A stretch of 64,000 nt of DNA from Rhabdobacter roseus (GCF_014202275.1 NZ_JACHGF010000005.1:124001-188000); one strand, 5' to 3'; shown: positions 52,263 to 62,172, counted from the stretch's first letter. The notes: a model not told the origin generated them from the letters alone. Made by a program: numbers and translations.

Positions 52263-52294
52263 AAAAAGGCCGTCTTTGCCAAGACGGCCTTTTT
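52263..52294. terminator. Terminator downstream of rpsU
   Basis: Perfect 14-bp inverted repeat, arms 52263-52276 and 52281-52294 (AAAAAGGCCGTCTT with its complement), loop 4 nt, T-run on the minus strand. It separates rpsU from the xer gene, which would then rely on read-through or its own promoter. Confidence 0.85.
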
Positions 52295-52358
52295 ACTAAA
52301 TATATACAATGATCCCAGGGTACTTTACTTTAGTACACGCAAAGTTACCGGCCGGATC

Positions 52359-52556
52359 CTAGTTTTCGTGGTGGTTGCCGTACATTCTTTCTTTGTACGC
52401 GGCACGCAGAATCTCAAAACGACGCTTTACGGATGGCTTCTCAAACGACGTACGAGCGCGTAGCTGGCGCATGGTACCCGTTCTTTCAAACTTCTTCTTG
52501 TAGCGTTTCAGCGCCCGGTCGATCGATTCGTTGTCTTTAATGTTTATGATAAGCAT
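52359..52556 (-). CDS. rpsU: 30S ribosomal protein S21
   Basis: This is a 65-residue basic protein of the small subunit. Sequence MLIINIKDNESIDRALKRYK followed by KKFERTGTMRQLRARTSFEK and PSVKRRFEILRAAYKERMYG has the bS21 pattern (xxVRxNEPxxxALRRFKR in proteobacteria; FERTGxxRxLRxRxxxEKPS is the Bacteroidota form). bS21 sits beside the anti-Shine-Dalgarno region of 16S rRNA, and in Bacteroidota helps hide it, which fits the scarcity of SD sites seen here. Followed by a strong terminator. Confidence 0.96.
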   Translation of the reverse strand: MLIINIKDNESIDRALKRYKKKFERTGTMRQLRARTSFEKPSVKRRFEILRAAYKERMYGNHHEN

Positions 52557-52687
52557 AAGGAAAATAAAATATGATGTTTTTATAGTTTCTGAATTGGGAC
52601 TGCAAAGGAAATATACATTTAGCAGAAAATCAAGGGCTCACGCATCTAATTTTCTCTTATTTTTGGGCGTTCCATCACTGCTCCGCT

Positions 52688-53632
52688 ATGAACCGTCGTT
52701 TGGGTATCATTGACTTAGGTACCAATACCTTCCACCTGCTCATTGTCGAAAAGACGAGCGCGGGCCTTATTACCCTCTTTCGGGAAAGCCGACCGGCCCG
52801 CATTGGCCAGGGCGGCATCAACCTACGCACCATCACCGAGGCCGCCCTGGCGCGGGCACTGGAGGTACTTCGTTACTTTCGGGAAACCCTCGACCAGTAC
52901 CAGGTACCTGCCCACCGCACCCACGCCTTTGGCACCAGCGCCATCCGCAACGCCGAGAACAGGGCGGCATTTTGCGACACCATCCTCCACGAAACCGGCA
53001 TCGACGTCACCGTCATCGACGGCGACCAAGAGGCGCAGTACATCTACCACGGGGTACGCTCGGCCCTGGACCTGGGCTCCGACAACGCGCTCATCGTGGA
53101 CATTGGCGGCGGTAGCGTGGAGTTTATCATCGGCAACCAGGAGCAGCTCTTCTGGAAGCAGAGCTTCGAGATCGGTGGCCAACGGCTCATGGAACGCTTC
53201 ATGCGGCACGACCCGCTCACCGAAAGCGACCGCAAACGGCTCTATGGGTACTTTGAGGAGCAACTCATTCCGCTGACCAACGCCGTGCACCAGTACGCCC
53301 CTAGCCTTCTTATTGGCTCCTCAGGTACCTTTGATACGCTGGTGGATATGGACTACCAGCACCGCCTGGGCGAATGGCCGCCGCGCAGCCAGACGGGCTT
53401 CGAACTACCCGTAGAAGAATTTTACCGGAGCTACGAATTACTGCTCACCCGTTCGCACGACGAGCGGCTGCAGCTACCGGGCATGATCGAGCTCCGCGTG
53501 GACATGATCGTGGTGGCCGTGTGCCTGATCGACTACCTGCTGCGTGCCTACGAACTCCGCCAGATGCGCGTGTCTACCTACGCGCTAAAGGAAGGCGTAC
53601 TGGCCCAAAAAGGACTAGAGCTGGACTTATGA
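52688..53632 (+). CDS. Ppx/GppA family exopolyphosphatase/guanosine pentaphosphatase
   Basis: This 314-residue ASKHA-fold phosphatase has the ATP-binding-like motifs RRLGIIDLGTNTFHLLIVEK (phosphate 1), HAFGTSAIRNAENRAAF and LIVDIGGGSVEFIIGNQE (phosphate 2), and a closing YLLRAYELRQMRVSTYALKE GVL block. It is short, lacking the C-terminal HD domain of E. coli Ppx, as in many Bacteroidota. The role is hydrolysis of polyphosphate or pppGpp in stress control. A -7-like box TATTTTTG at 52658-52665 lies just upstream. Confidence 0.9.
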   Translation: MNRRLGIIDLGTNTFHLLIVEKTSAGLITLFRESRPARIGQGGINLRTITEAALARALEVLRYFRETLDQYQVPAHRTHAFGTSAIRNAENRAAFCDTILHETGIDVTVIDGDQEAQYIYHGVRSALDLGSDNALIVDIGGGSVEFIIGNQEQLFWKQSFEIGGQRLMERFMRHDPLTESDRKRLYGYFEEQLIPLTNAVHQYAPSLLIGSSGTFDTLVDMDYQHRLGEWPPRSQTGFELPVEEFYRSYELLLTRSHDERLQLPGMIELRVDMIVVAVCLIDYLLRAYELRQMRVSTYALKEGVLAQKGLELDL

Positions 53633-53687
53633 GGCTTTCTTTTTATTTCATAAAATCAAAGTACCTTACAAACGGATAAAGTACCCC

Positions 53688-54347
53688 ATGAAGCAACACA
53701 ACCTGGTAGTCTCCCGCACGGCCCGCTACTTTACGCTGGGTGAGCTACAAGCCAGTACCCGCCGCGTGTGGTTTGTGCTGCACGGCTACGGGCAGTTGGC
53801 GGAGCATTTCTTGCGCAAATTTGAGGTACTTCAGGACGAGCATACGCTCATCGTTGCGCCCGAAGCGTTGTCGCGCTTTTATTCTCAAAGTACCTCTTCG
53901 CGAGGTACCTCGGAGCGCGTAGGGGCCAGCTGGATGACCCGCGAAGAACGCCAAAGTGAAATAGACGACTACGTGGCCTACCTCGACGCGCTGTACCAGG
54001 CCGTGTTTCAGGGCTACGACGATGACCAGGTGGAAGTCACGATTCTGGGCTTTTCGCAGGGTACCGCCACCGCCTGCCGCTGGCTCGACCGCGGCCGACC
54101 ACACTGCCAGCGGCTCATCCTCTGGGCGGGGTACTTTGCCCACGGCCTCACCAATCTCATTAATCCTGACCAGCTACCCGCCCAAAGTACCTACTACGTC
54201 TACGGCACGCGCGACGAGTACCTGGCCAAGCTGGACGCCCCCAAGTACCTGGCCAACTTACAACGTGAAGTACCTTCGCTGCAGGTACTGGCGTACGAAG
54301 GCGGCCATAGTATCAATCCGGAGGTACTGGCGGCTCACTTTCGGTAA
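53688..54347 (+). CDS. Alpha/beta hydrolase (phospholipase/carboxylesterase family)
   Basis: This is a 219-residue cytoplasmic serine esterase. RRVWFVLHGYGQLAEHFLRK supplies the oxyanion hole, VTILGFSQGTATACRWLDRG has the nucleophile Ser in GFSQG, Asp is in YYVYGTRDEYLAKLD, and the His is in LAYEGGHSINPEVL. This matches the YpfH/acyl-protein thioesterase-type carboxylesterase group. The gene follows the Ppx gene by 55 nt and its last 13 nt overlap the end of the convergent SDR gene. Substrate unknown. Confidence 0.85.
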   Translation: MKQHNLVVSRTARYFTLGELQASTRRVWFVLHGYGQLAEHFLRKFEVLQDEHTLIVAPEALSRFYSQSTSSRGTSERVGASWMTREERQSEIDDYVAYLDALYQAVFQGYDDDQVEVTILGFSQGTATACRWLDRGRPHCQRLILWAGYFAHGLTNLINPDQLPAQSTYYVYGTRDEYLAKLDAPKYLANLQREVPSLQVLAYEGGHSINPEVLAAHFR

Positions 54348-55087
54348 ACTGTCGTGGCGGCGGCCTGTGCGGCGGCCAGGATCGTGAGGTCGGCGATGGT
54401 GACGTGCGCGGGTGCGTTGACGGCGTACCGGATGGCGTCGGCGATGTCTTCGGCCCGCAGCGGATCGAAGCCTTCGTAGACCTTGGCGGCGCGGGCTTCG
54501 TCGCCTTTGAAGCGTACATTGGAAAACTCCGTCTCTACGGCACCGGGTGCTACGTTGGTAACTTTGATGCCGTGCTGGGTCAGGTCCAGCCGCATGCCTT
54601 CGCTCAGGGCTTCTACGGCGGCCTTAGAAGCACAGTACACGCTTCCGTTGGCGTAGGTTTGCTTGCCCGCAATGGAGCTGATGTTGACAATGTGCCCGCG
54701 CCCGCGCGCCACCATGCCCGGCGTCACGGCCCTGGTCACGTACAGCAGTCCTTTCACGTTGCTGTCCAACATGGCGTCCCAGTCGGCGGGGTCGTTTTCG
54801 TGGAGGGGGCCAAAGCCGTGCGCATTACCGGCGTTATTGATCAGGATGTCGATTTCCTGCCAGGCCGAAGGCAACGAATCCAGTGCTTTCACGACCGCTT
54901 CCTGATTTTGGACGTCAAATACGAGCGACGTGATCCGTACCTGCGACGACAGCGCCACGGTTAGTTCCTTGAGGCGTTCCTGGCGGCGTCCGCACAGAAT
55001 GAGGTCAATCCCGGCTTGGGCAAAGGCTTCGGCGGTGGCTTTTCCGATGCCGGAGGTAGCGCCGGTAATAAGGGCAATGCGTGACAT
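54335..55087 (-). CDS. SDR family NAD(P)-dependent oxidoreductase
   Basis: This 250-residue classical short-chain dehydrogenase starts at the ATG giving MSRIALITGATSGIGKATAE; a longer reading adds 12 residues. The glycine motif TGATSGIG and an LCGRRQERL loop suggest NADP preference; NNAG-type motif DILINNAGNAHGFGPL; catalytic Ser-Tyr-Lys is in IVNISSIAGKQTYANGSVYC ASKAA. It is close to the YdfG/serine-3-dehydrogenase type of general SDR. Convergent with, and overlapping, the esterase gene by 13 nt. Substrate not deducible. Confidence 0.9.
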   Translation of the reverse strand: MSRIALITGATSGIGKATAEAFAQAGIDLILCGRRQERLKELTVALSSQVRITSLVFDVQNQEAVVKALDSLPSAWQEIDILINNAGNAHGFGPLHENDPADWDAMLDSNVKGLLYVTRAVTPGMVARGRGHIVNISSIAGKQTYANGSVYCASKAAVEALSEGMRLDLTQHGIKVTNVAPGAVETEFSNVRFKGDEARAAKVYEGFDPLRAEDIADAIRYAVNAPAHVTIADLTILAAAQAAATTVYRK

Positions 55088-55169
55088 AAGGCTTTGGTTT
55101 GTGATGGGAATAGATTTGAACAAATATGCGAAAAGCGGTGTATTCTAGCTATTCAAAGCCATAAAAAAC

Positions 55170-56330
55170 ATGCCTACCCGCCCCATCTACCTGGACTACA
55201 ACGCGACCACGCCTCTGGACCCGCGCGTACTTGAAGCCATGTTACCCTGGTTTACGGAGCACTTTGGCAACGCCGCCAGCCGCACCCACCTCTACGGCTG
55301 GGAGGCCGAAGAAGCCGTAGTCCAGGCACGGAACCAGCTGGCAAGTACCCTGGGGGCGAGCGAAAAGGAAATCGTTTTTACGAGTGGCGCTACCGAAGCC
55401 AACAACCTGGCCATTAAGGGTACTTTTGAAGCCCGGCGGACGCAAGGTACCCACCATTATATTACGGTAGCGACCGAACACAAAGCGGTACTCGATCCCT
55501 TCCGGCACCTGGAGCAGTGGGGCGCTGACGTTACCTACCTTACTCCCAGCCCGGACGGGCTTATTAGCGCCGCCCAGATCGCCGAGGTACTTCGCCCCGA
55601 TACGGTGCTGGTGTCGGTGATGTACGCGCATAACGAAATCGGCGTGGTGCAGCCTATTGGCGAAATCGGCGCCCTTTGCCGGGCGCACGGGGTACTTTTT
55701 CATACTGATGCCACGCAGGCCGTGGGGAAAATACCGGTTGATGTGCAGGCCGACGCCATTGATCTGCTGAGCTTGTCGGCACATAAATTCTACGGACCCA
55801 AAGGCGTGGGTGCGCTGTACGTTCGTAAAGGAGTGAAGCTGACCGCCCAACTGGACGGCGGCCGCCACGAGCGCGGCCTGCGCTCAGGTACCTTGAACGT
55901 ACCGGGCATTGTGGGTTTGGGAAAAGCCTGCCAACTGGCTGCGCAGGAAATGAGTACCGAAAGCCCGCGCCTCAAGTATCTGCGGGATTTGCTGGAAGAA
56001 ACAATCTTGCAACAAGTACCTGATACCCGCATCAACGGCCACAGGACGCACCGCCTGCCGCAGGTGACCAATATTTCGTTCGGTGGAGTGGACGGCGAGC
56101 AGCTTCTGCTCCACCTCAACCGCCTGGCGGTGTCTAGCGGCTCAGCCTGTACTTCCGCTTCGGTGGAGCCCTCCTACGTTCTGAAGGTACTTGGACTGGA
56201 CGACGCCCTGGCCTACGCTTCGCTCCGCTTCAGCCTCGGGCGCTTCACAACCGAAGCCGAGGTGGTAGCCGCCGCCCGGCACGTACAGGAGGTAGTAGCC
56301 CGGATGCGGAACCAGGTACCTTTCGCGTAG
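55170..56330 (+). CDS. Cysteine desulfurase (NifS/IscS-type)
   Basis: This 386-residue PLP enzyme removes sulfur from cysteine for Fe-S cluster or thio-nucleotide synthesis. Motifs are PIYLDYNATTPLDPRVLEAM, FTSGATEANNLAIKGTF, DATQAVGKIPVDVQADAIDL, SLSAHKFYGPKGVGALYVRK with the PLP Lys, ERGLRSGTLNVPGIVGLGKA, and SGSACTSASVEPSYVLKVLG with the catalytic persulfide Cys in a group-I (IscS/NifS) loop. The genes around it are not isc genes, so a stand-alone role is possible. It is followed by a terminator. Confidence 0.94.
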   Translation: MPTRPIYLDYNATTPLDPRVLEAMLPWFTEHFGNAASRTHLYGWEAEEAVVQARNQLASTLGASEKEIVFTSGATEANNLAIKGTFEARRTQGTHHYITVATEHKAVLDPFRHLEQWGADVTYLTPSPDGLISAAQIAEVLRPDTVLVSVMYAHNEIGVVQPIGEIGALCRAHGVLFHTDATQAVGKIPVDVQADAIDLLSLSAHKFYGPKGVGALYVRKGVKLTAQLDGGRHERGLRSGTLNVPGIVGLGKACQLAAQEMSTESPRLKYLRDLLEETILQQVPDTRINGHRTHRLPQVTNISFGGVDGEQLLLHLNRLAVSSGSACTSASVEPSYVLKVLGLDDALAYASLRFSLGRFTTEAEVVAAARHVQEVVARMRNQVPFA

Positions 56331-56356
56331 TTTTTTTTCAAAGTACCCTTCCAAAT

Positions 56357-56388
56357 AAAAAGCCCGTCCTCCGGGAGGACAGGCTTTT
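56357..56388. terminator. Bidirectional terminator between cysteine desulfurase and ctp
   Basis: AAAAGCC-CGTCCTCC (56357-56372) pairs with GGAGGAC-AGGCTTTT (56373-56388), one mismatch. Located between convergent genes with a T-run each way. Confidence 0.7.
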
Positions 56389-56418
56389 CTTTGGTACTTA
56401 GAAAATCCAAATGACTAT

Positions 56419-58527
56419 TTACTTCTTCTTGGTTCCGACCAGGTTTGGCTCTTTGGACAGTACGATCAGATCCGCCACAATACGGCTCGTTTCGGTGAGG
56501 TAAATATCCTTTTTCTTAGCCTGGGTGGTTGGGGTACTTGGCGCATCTTCGTCCTCGTCTCCCTCGTCTTCACCCAGCTGGTTCAGCGCGGCACGTTTTT
56601 TCTCGGCCTCTTCACGTTCTTTTTTGCGCTTACTTTCCAGCAACGACACCGTTTTGTTTTCCCGGGCCTTGCGGAAACTCGCCAGGTCTTCTGCCAGCTT
56701 CTTCAGTTCTTCATCCGACTTCAGGCGCTGTTGGTAGTTATCGCGCAAACGAGCGACCAGCTTATCGCTGATGTTATTAGTCAGTTCATAGCGGGCAGAA
56801 GCGATCTGGTCCCAGGGCAGGGCGCTAGGTTGCGAGCCTTCGCCAAACTCATTGGCCGCAAAGGCGGTCGGCAGCTCCAGGTCGGGCATAACGCCGCGCA
56901 GCTGGGTGCTGCTACCATTCACGCGGTAGAACTTCGCTACGGTCATTTTCACCTGTCCCAGTTGCTCGCTTTCCTTGGGTGCCCACTGGTTCAGATCGAT
57001 GAGCGTTTGTACGGTACCTTTGCCGTAGGTTTGCTCACCCACAATGATGCCGCGCTTGTAATCCTGAATAGCCGCCGCGAAAATTTCCGATGCCGACGCG
57101 CTGAAACGGTTTACCATCACGGCCAGCGGACCGTTATAAGCAATCATCGGGTCGGTGTCGGACTGCACTTCGATGTCTCCCATCGACTCCTTCACCTGCA
57201 CCACGGGGCCTTTGTTAATAAAGAGACCCGTGAGCGAAATCGCCTCCACCAGGGAGCCTCCGCCGTTGTTACGCAGGTCAATTACCACGCCTTCCACGCC
57301 TTCTTTTTGCAACTCGGCAATCAGAGTTTGTACGTCACGCGTGGTGCTGGCAAACTCTTTCTCGCGCTGCTGGGCTCCTTCAAAATCCCGGTAGAAAATG
57401 GGAACGTCAATCACCCCAATCTTATAATCTTTGCCGTTCTGATTGATGGATACAATTTCTTTTTTAGCCCGCTGCTCTTCGAGTTTTACTTTCTCCCGGA
57501 CAATCCGGATCTCTTTGGGCGGGGTGTTGGGCAGGGCATTGGCGGGCAAAATCTGCAGCCGAACCACGGTACCTTTGGCACCTTTGATCAACTTCACGGC
57601 ATCGTCCACAAACCAGCCCACAATATCTACCATCTTGCCGTCATCTCCCTGCGCTACGGCCATGATACGATCTTCTTTTTTCACTTGCTTGCCTTTGAAA
57701 GCAGGCCCGCCAGGAATCACGTCTACAATTTTAATGTAGTTATCTTCCTCACGCAAGATGGCACCAATGCCTTCCAGCGACTGGCTCATATCCTGCTTGA
57801 AGCGATCCGCCGAGGTAGGCGACATGTAGTCGGTATGAGGGTCCAGCGACTCCGCAAAAGCGTTCATGTAAATCTGAAATACCTGCTCCGAACGGATACG
57901 CGCCAGGGCGCGGTCGCGGTTCTTATAGCGATCACGCAGGGTACTGGCCACGGTCGAATCGGGCTTCCCGGCCAGTTTCAGATCCAGGGCTTCGCTTTTG
58001 AGGTACTTCCGCCAAATATCGTTCAGCTCTTCGGCATTTTTGGACCAGGCCGCTTTTTCACGATCCGTATTCAAGGTTTCGTCCGTGGAGAAATCAAAGG
58101 GCTTCGTATCGGCCAGGAGCGTCTGAATGTAGTCGCTCCGCTCTTTATAGCGCTTCCGGAACAAATTATAGATTTCGTAGGGTACGTCCAGTTCGCCTTT
58201 GGTCAGGAAGTCGTCAAATGAGTAGCGGTGCTTTTCAAATTGCGCCACGTCCGAAGCCAGAAAGTACAGCCGACTACGATCTATATCGTCGAGGTACTTG
58301 GTATAGATCACCGAAGACAGCGAATCGTTCAGCTTGGTTTTCCGGTAATGATAGTTAGTCAGGATACGCGTAACGAGCTGCTCGGTCCGATACTGGGCAT
58401 TGGTGGGTTTTAGCTCCTCCTCGATGGTCGTTGACGACGGGACAAACTCCGCCCTTTGCTCCGGCGCGGGGCCCCGTTGCCATCCCAGCAATACCACGGG
58501 TATCAGCGTGATCAGGTACTTTCTCAT
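56419..58527 (-). CDS. Carboxy-terminal processing (tail-specific) protease, S41 family
   Basis: This is an exported serine protease of about 702 residues, started at the ATG giving MRKYLITLIPVVLLGWQRGP; a TTG two codons upstream is less likely. N-terminal helical domain, then a PDZ domain (GIGAILREEDNYIKIVDVIP; GPAFKGKQVKKEDRIMAV), the S41 catalytic core with VVIDLRNNGGGSLVEAISLT, NRFSASASEIFAAAIQDYKR (nucleophile Ser) and VGEQTYGKGTVQTLI (Lys), and a C-terminal DUF3340-like region rich in Lys/Glu. It resembles Prc/Tsp, which trims envelope proteins and lipoproteins. The FKBP isomerase gene is directly upstream on the same strand, so both act on envelope protein folding and turnover. Confidence 0.92.
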   Translation of the reverse strand: MRKYLITLIPVVLLGWQRGPAPEQRAEFVPSSTTIEEELKPTNAQYRTEQLVTRILTNYHYRKTKLNDSLSSVIYTKYLDDIDRSRLYFLASDVAQFEKHRYSFDDFLTKGELDVPYEIYNLFRKRYKERSDYIQTLLADTKPFDFSTDETLNTDREKAAWSKNAEELNDIWRKYLKSEALDLKLAGKPDSTVASTLRDRYKNRDRALARIRSEQVFQIYMNAFAESLDPHTDYMSPTSADRFKQDMSQSLEGIGAILREEDNYIKIVDVIPGGPAFKGKQVKKEDRIMAVAQGDDGKMVDIVGWFVDDAVKLIKGAKGTVVRLQILPANALPNTPPKEIRIVREKVKLEEQRAKKEIVSINQNGKDYKIGVIDVPIFYRDFEGAQQREKEFASTTRDVQTLIAELQKEGVEGVVIDLRNNGGGSLVEAISLTGLFINKGPVVQVKESMGDIEVQSDTDPMIAYNGPLAVMVNRFSASASEIFAAAIQDYKRGIIVGEQTYGKGTVQTLIDLNQWAPKESEQLGQVKMTVAKFYRVNGSSTQLRGVMPDLELPTAFAANEFGEGSQPSALPWDQIASARYELTNNISDKLVARLRDNYQQRLKSDEELKKLAEDLASFRKARENKTVSLLESKRKKEREEAEKKRAALNQLGEDEGDEDEDAPSTPTTQAKKKDIYLTETSRIVADLIVLSKEPNLVGTKKK

Positions 58528-58536
58528 AAGCAATGT

Positions 58537-59298
58537 CTATTTTAGGATTTCTAATAACTCTACTTCAAAAACCAACGCCGAGTTAGGGCCGATGGCAGGT
58601 CCGGCGGCCCGCTCCCCGTAAGCAATCTGCGACGGTAGGTACAGCTTCCATTTGGAGCCTACGGGCATCAGTTGCAGGGCTTCCTGCCAGCCGGGAATGA
58701 CGCCGTTGACCGGGAACTCGACGGGCTCGCCGCGTTCCACTGAGCTGTCAAAAACCGTTCCATCCACTAAAGTACCATGGTAGTGTGCTTTTATGCGGTC
58801 AGTTTCGGACGGTTTGGGGCCTTCCCCCATCTTGATAACTTCGTACTGCAAGCCGCTCTGGGTAGTTTGTACGCCGGTTCTGGTCTTGTTTTGGGCCAGG
58901 AATTTTTCCCCTTTTTCTTTATTTTCTCTCCCCACCCGGGAAGATTGCTCCTGAAAGTACTCCCCAATGCACTGGTTGGCCTGCTCGGCCGTCAACAGCG
59001 TAGTACCCCCCTTCAGGGTTTCGTTAATGGCTTTCATCAAAAGCTCCGTATTGATTTCGGCCAGGCCCTGCCCTTTCAGAGAGCCCGCTACGCTGATGCC
59101 AATGGAATAGGCTACGGAGTCAAGCTGGGTTTTCAGCACGGGGGCCACTGTGCTGGCCGCCGGTTTCTCGGCTTGGGTCGCAGGTTTGGCCGTTGAAGCG
59201 GGTTTGGGTGAAGTCTTAGAGGTTTGAGCTACGCTAAGGGTTGCCATCCAGGTAGTACAGGCTACGGTGGCTACTAAGGTTCTAAAAGGGATGTACAT
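58537..59298 (-). CDS. FKBP-type peptidyl-prolyl cis-trans isomerase
   Basis: This 253-residue exported isomerase has signal MYIPFRTLVATVACTTWMAT. A low-complexity Thr/Ala/Lys linker is followed by an FkpA/Mip-like dimerisation helix region (DSVAYSIGISVAGSLKGQGL; LLMKAINETLKGGTTLLTAE) and a C-terminal FKBP domain (IKAHYHGTLVDGTVFDSSVE; GVIPGWQEALQLMPVGSKWK; LPSQIAYGERAAGPAIGPNS). It assists folding in the periplasm. The tail-specific protease starts 10 nt downstream, so they form a two-gene operon. Divergent from atpA. Confidence 0.93.
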   Translation of the reverse strand: MYIPFRTLVATVACTTWMATLSVAQTSKTSPKPASTAKPATQAEKPAASTVAPVLKTQLDSVAYSIGISVAGSLKGQGLAEINTELLMKAINETLKGGTTLLTAEQANQCIGEYFQEQSSRVGRENKEKGEKFLAQNKTRTGVQTTQSGLQYEVIKMGEGPKPSETDRIKAHYHGTLVDGTVFDSSVERGEPVEFPVNGVIPGWQEALQLMPVGSKWKLYLPSQIAYGERAAGPAIGPNSALVFEVELLEILK

Positions 59299-59531
59299 TC
59301 GATGGTTTAAAACTGCGGATTGAATACTAATTGAATAAGACGGATAAAAAACGAAAACATTTAGCTAAAAAACACAAGATAACCCTAAAAAAGTTTAAAG
59401 TGCAGCTAGTTAGGGTTAATTTAGCACTTTTAGGGTACCTGGATGGGTGAGCATTCTGAACTTAGAAAAGTATAATTTACTAAGTTCTATTTTTTTAAAA
59501 TGAATAACTATATATTAAGGAAATAAAACCC

Positions 59532-59539
59532 TAAATTTG
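59532..59539 (+). promoter_or_regulatory. Possible -7 box of the atpA promoter
   Basis: TAAATTTG matches TAnnTTTG and lies 51 nt before the atpA ATG in a 292-nt AT-rich spacer. No good -33 TTTG is seen 19-21 nt upstream, so the assignment is tentative. Confidence 0.35.
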
Positions 59540-59590
59540 CGGCAGTTTTTCAAAAACGTACTTCTACATTCAAAATAAGTCAATTATACT

Positions 59591-61171
59591 ATGGTATCTG
59601 TTAGACCGGACGAAGTTTCAGCCATTTTGCGTGAGCAACTTGCAGGCGCTAAAACGGAAGCCGAACTCGAAGAAGTAGGTACGGTGCTCCAGGTTGGTGA
59701 CGGCGTGGCGCGCATCTACGGCCTTTCCAAAGTACAAGCCGGAGAGCTCCTGGTGTTCGAAAACGGGTTGAAAGCCTTAGCGCTTAACCTCGAAGAAGAC
59801 AACGTTGGGGCGGTACTCCTGGGAGATTACAGTGAAATCAGCGAGGGTGCTACCGTGAAGCGCACCAAGGAAATCGCTTCGGTAAAAGTAGGCGATGGCA
59901 TCGTGGGCCGCGTAGTAAATACGCTGGCCGAGCCCATCGACGGCTTAGGCCCCATCCAGGGTGAGCTGTTCGAAATGCCCGTGGAGCGCAAGGCACCGGG
60001 GGTTATTTTCCGCCAGCCCGTTACCGAGCCGTTGCAAACGGGTATCAAGGCCATCGACGCCATGATCCCCATCGGTCGTGGCCAACGCGAGCTGGTGATT
60101 GGTGACCGCCAAACCGGCAAAACGGCGGTTTGTATCGATACCATCATCAACCAAAAAGAGTTTTACGACAAGGGTGAGCCCGTTTTCTGTATCTACGTAG
60201 CCTGCGGTCAGAAGGCCTCTACCGTAAAGCAGGTAGAAGCCACGCTGCGTCGTTACGGCGCTATGTCCTACACGGTAATCGTAGCCGCCAGTGCTTCCGA
60301 TCCTTCTCCCATGCAGTTCTTTGCTCCGTTTACGGGCGCTGCTATCGGAGAGTACTTCCGCGATACGGGCCGTCCGGCACTCGTGGTTTTTGATGACCTT
60401 TCCAAGCAAGCTGTAGCCTACCGTGAAGTGTCCCTGCTGCTTCGTCGCCCTCCCGGACGTGAGGCGTATCCCGGGGATGTATTTTACCTGCACAGCCGCT
60501 TGTTGGAGCGGGCCGCTAAGATTGTAGCCGATGACTCCATCGCGAAAAACATGAACGACCTCCCTCCCTCCCTGGCCAACAAAGTGAAAGGAGGCGGATC
60601 GCTGACGGCTCTCCCCATCATTGAGACCCAGGCGGGTGACGTGTCGGCCTACATTCCTACCAACGTAATTTCGATTACCGACGGACAGATCTTCCTGGAA
60701 AATAACCTCTTTAACGCCGGTATTCGTCCGGCCATCAACGTAGGTATTTCGGTATCACGCGTGGGAGGTAATGCGCAGATCAAGTCCATGAAAAAGGTAG
60801 CAGGTACCCTAAAGCTGGACCAGGCGCAGTTCCGCGAGTTGGAAGCCTTTGCCAAGTTTGGCTCTGACCTCGATGCCGCCACAAAACTGGCCATCGACCG
60901 GGGACGCCGTAACCTGGAAGTACTGAAACAACCTCAGTACTCGCCCGTCACGGTAGAACAACAGGTAGCCATCATCTATGCTTCTACGAAGGGGCTGCTG
61001 GACCGGGTACCCGTGGAAAAAGTACGGGAGTTCGAGGAAGAATTCCTGACCGTTTTGGCTGGGCAATACAGCGACACCCTGTCGGCTTTGCGCGCTGGTA
61101 AGCTCGACGACACGATTACTGGTGTAGTAGAACGAGTAGCCAAAGAGGTTGCGGCCAAGTACATAGCCTGA
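59591..61171 (+). CDS. atpA: ATP synthase F1 subunit alpha
   Basis: This 526-residue subunit carries the non-catalytic nucleotide site of F1. Motifs are the N-terminal beta-barrel [20 protein letters not shown], the Walker A loop [20 protein letters not shown], the stretch [40 protein letters not shown] and [17 protein letters not shown], with the usual C-terminal helical domain. The gene starts directly after a 292-nt spacer with no atpH, atpF, atpE or atpB upstream, although Bacteroidota often have them here. atpG follows. Confidence 0.97.
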   Translation: MVSVRPDEVSAILREQLAGAKTEAELEEVGTVLQVGDGVARIYGLSKVQAGELLVFENGLKALALNLEEDNVGAVLLGDYSEISEGATVKRTKEIASVKVGDGIVGRVVNTLAEPIDGLGPIQGELFEMPVERKAPGVIFRQPVTEPLQTGIKAIDAMIPIGRGQRELVIGDRQTGKTAVCIDTIINQKEFYDKGEPVFCIYVACGQKASTVKQVEATLRRYGAMSYTVIVAASASDPSPMQFFAPFTGAAIGEYFRDTGRPALVVFDDLSKQAVAYREVSLLLRRPPGREAYPGDVFYLHSRLLERAAKIVADDSIAKNMNDLPPSLANKVKGGGSLTALPIIETQAGDVSAYIPTNVISITDGQIFLENNLFNAGIRPAINVGISVSRVGGNAQIKSMKKVAGTLKLDQAQFRELEAFAKFGSDLDAATKLAIDRGRRNLEVLKQPQYSPVTVEQQVAIIYASTKGLLDRVPVEKVREFEEEFLTVLAGQYSDTLSALRAGKLDDTITGVVERVAKEVAAKYIA

Positions 61172-61270
61172 TCATTGTCATTTATAGCGGGGTAAGAAGA
61201 GCGTGGAGAAGTACCCTACGAGTACTTGCCTCTCTCTTCTTCCCTGCCTTCCTCCTATTCATGTCTTAGT

Positions 61271-62158
61271 ATGGCAAGCTTAAAAGAAGTACGTAACCGG
61301 ATTGTTTCCGTCAATTCCACCCAACAGATTACCAAAGCGATGAAGATGGTGTCGGCGGCCAAGCTACGGCGGGCTCAGGACAGCATCATGCAAATGCGCC
61401 CTTACGCCCAAAAGCTCGGGGAAATGCTGGCGACGGTTTCGGCCGGTACGGAGACGGCTTTTGAAAGTCCGCTCAAGAAAGCCCGTCCGGTAGAGAAAGT
61501 ACTGATGATCGTTGTGACTTCGGATCGGGGTCTGGCCGGCGCTTTTAACAGCAATGTACTGAAAGCAACCCTGAACCGCATCGAAGCCCGCTACGCCGAG
61601 CAGGCTCGCCGGGGTCAGGTGGAGATTTTGGCCATCGGAAAAAAAGGAGCCGAAGCGCTGGCTCGCCGAGGGTATAAAGTAGATACCCGTTATACGGATC
61701 TGTTTACCCGCCTTAGCTTTGTGGCCGTCAAAGAAGCCGCCGAACAGATTATGGCCGCCTACTCGGAAGGCCAGTACGATGCCGTAGAGCTGGTCTTCAA
61801 CGAGTTCAAGAATGTGGCTACGCAAATCGTTCGGACCGAGCCGTACCTGCCCATCAGCAGCGACACCACGCCTGGTCCGGCGGGTAGTGCTTCGTCCGTA
61901 AACTACCTATTTGAGCCCTCCGAAGAAGAAATTATTACGGAGCTGATTCCCAAAACGCTCAAGGTCCAGCTGTACCGGGCCGTCCTGGAATCCAACGCCT
62001 CTGAGCACGGTGCCCGTATGACGGCCATGGACAAAGCAACCGATAACGCCCAGGAGCTTATCAAAGAGCTCAAGCTGGTGTATAACCGCACGCGTCAGGC
62101 AGCCATTACAAAAGAGATTCTCGAAATTGTGGGTGGTGCCGAAGCACTCTCCGCTTAG
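61271..62158 (+). CDS. atpG: ATP synthase F1 subunit gamma
   Basis: This 295-residue rotor-stalk subunit starts at the ATG giving MASLKEVRNRIVSVNSTQQI, 99 nt after atpA; upstream residues in the same frame lack gamma character. N-terminal coiled coil ITKAMKMVSAAKLRRAQDSI, central VVTSDRGLAGAFNSNVLKAT, and C-terminal coil RMTAMDKATDNAQELIKELK, LVYNRTRQAAITKEILEIVG, all standard. A strong terminator follows, so atpA-atpG form a complete unit. Confidence 0.96.
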   Translation: MASLKEVRNRIVSVNSTQQITKAMKMVSAAKLRRAQDSIMQMRPYAQKLGEMLATVSAGTETAFESPLKKARPVEKVLMIVVTSDRGLAGAFNSNVLKATLNRIEARYAEQARRGQVEILAIGKKGAEALARRGYKVDTRYTDLFTRLSFVAVKEAAEQIMAAYSEGQYDAVELVFNEFKNVATQIVRTEPYLPISSDTTPGPAGSASSVNYLFEPSEEEIITELIPKTLKVQLYRAVLESNASEHGARMTAMDKATDNAQELIKELKLVYNRTRQAAITKEILEIVGGAEALSA

Positions 62159-62172
62159 TAATGCTAAGCGTA

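Noticed and set aside
56731-58221. Plus-strand open frame of 496 codons
   Set aside because: It is antisense to the tail-specific protease, lacks family features and is rich in His/Arg/Gly as expected of a shadow frame.
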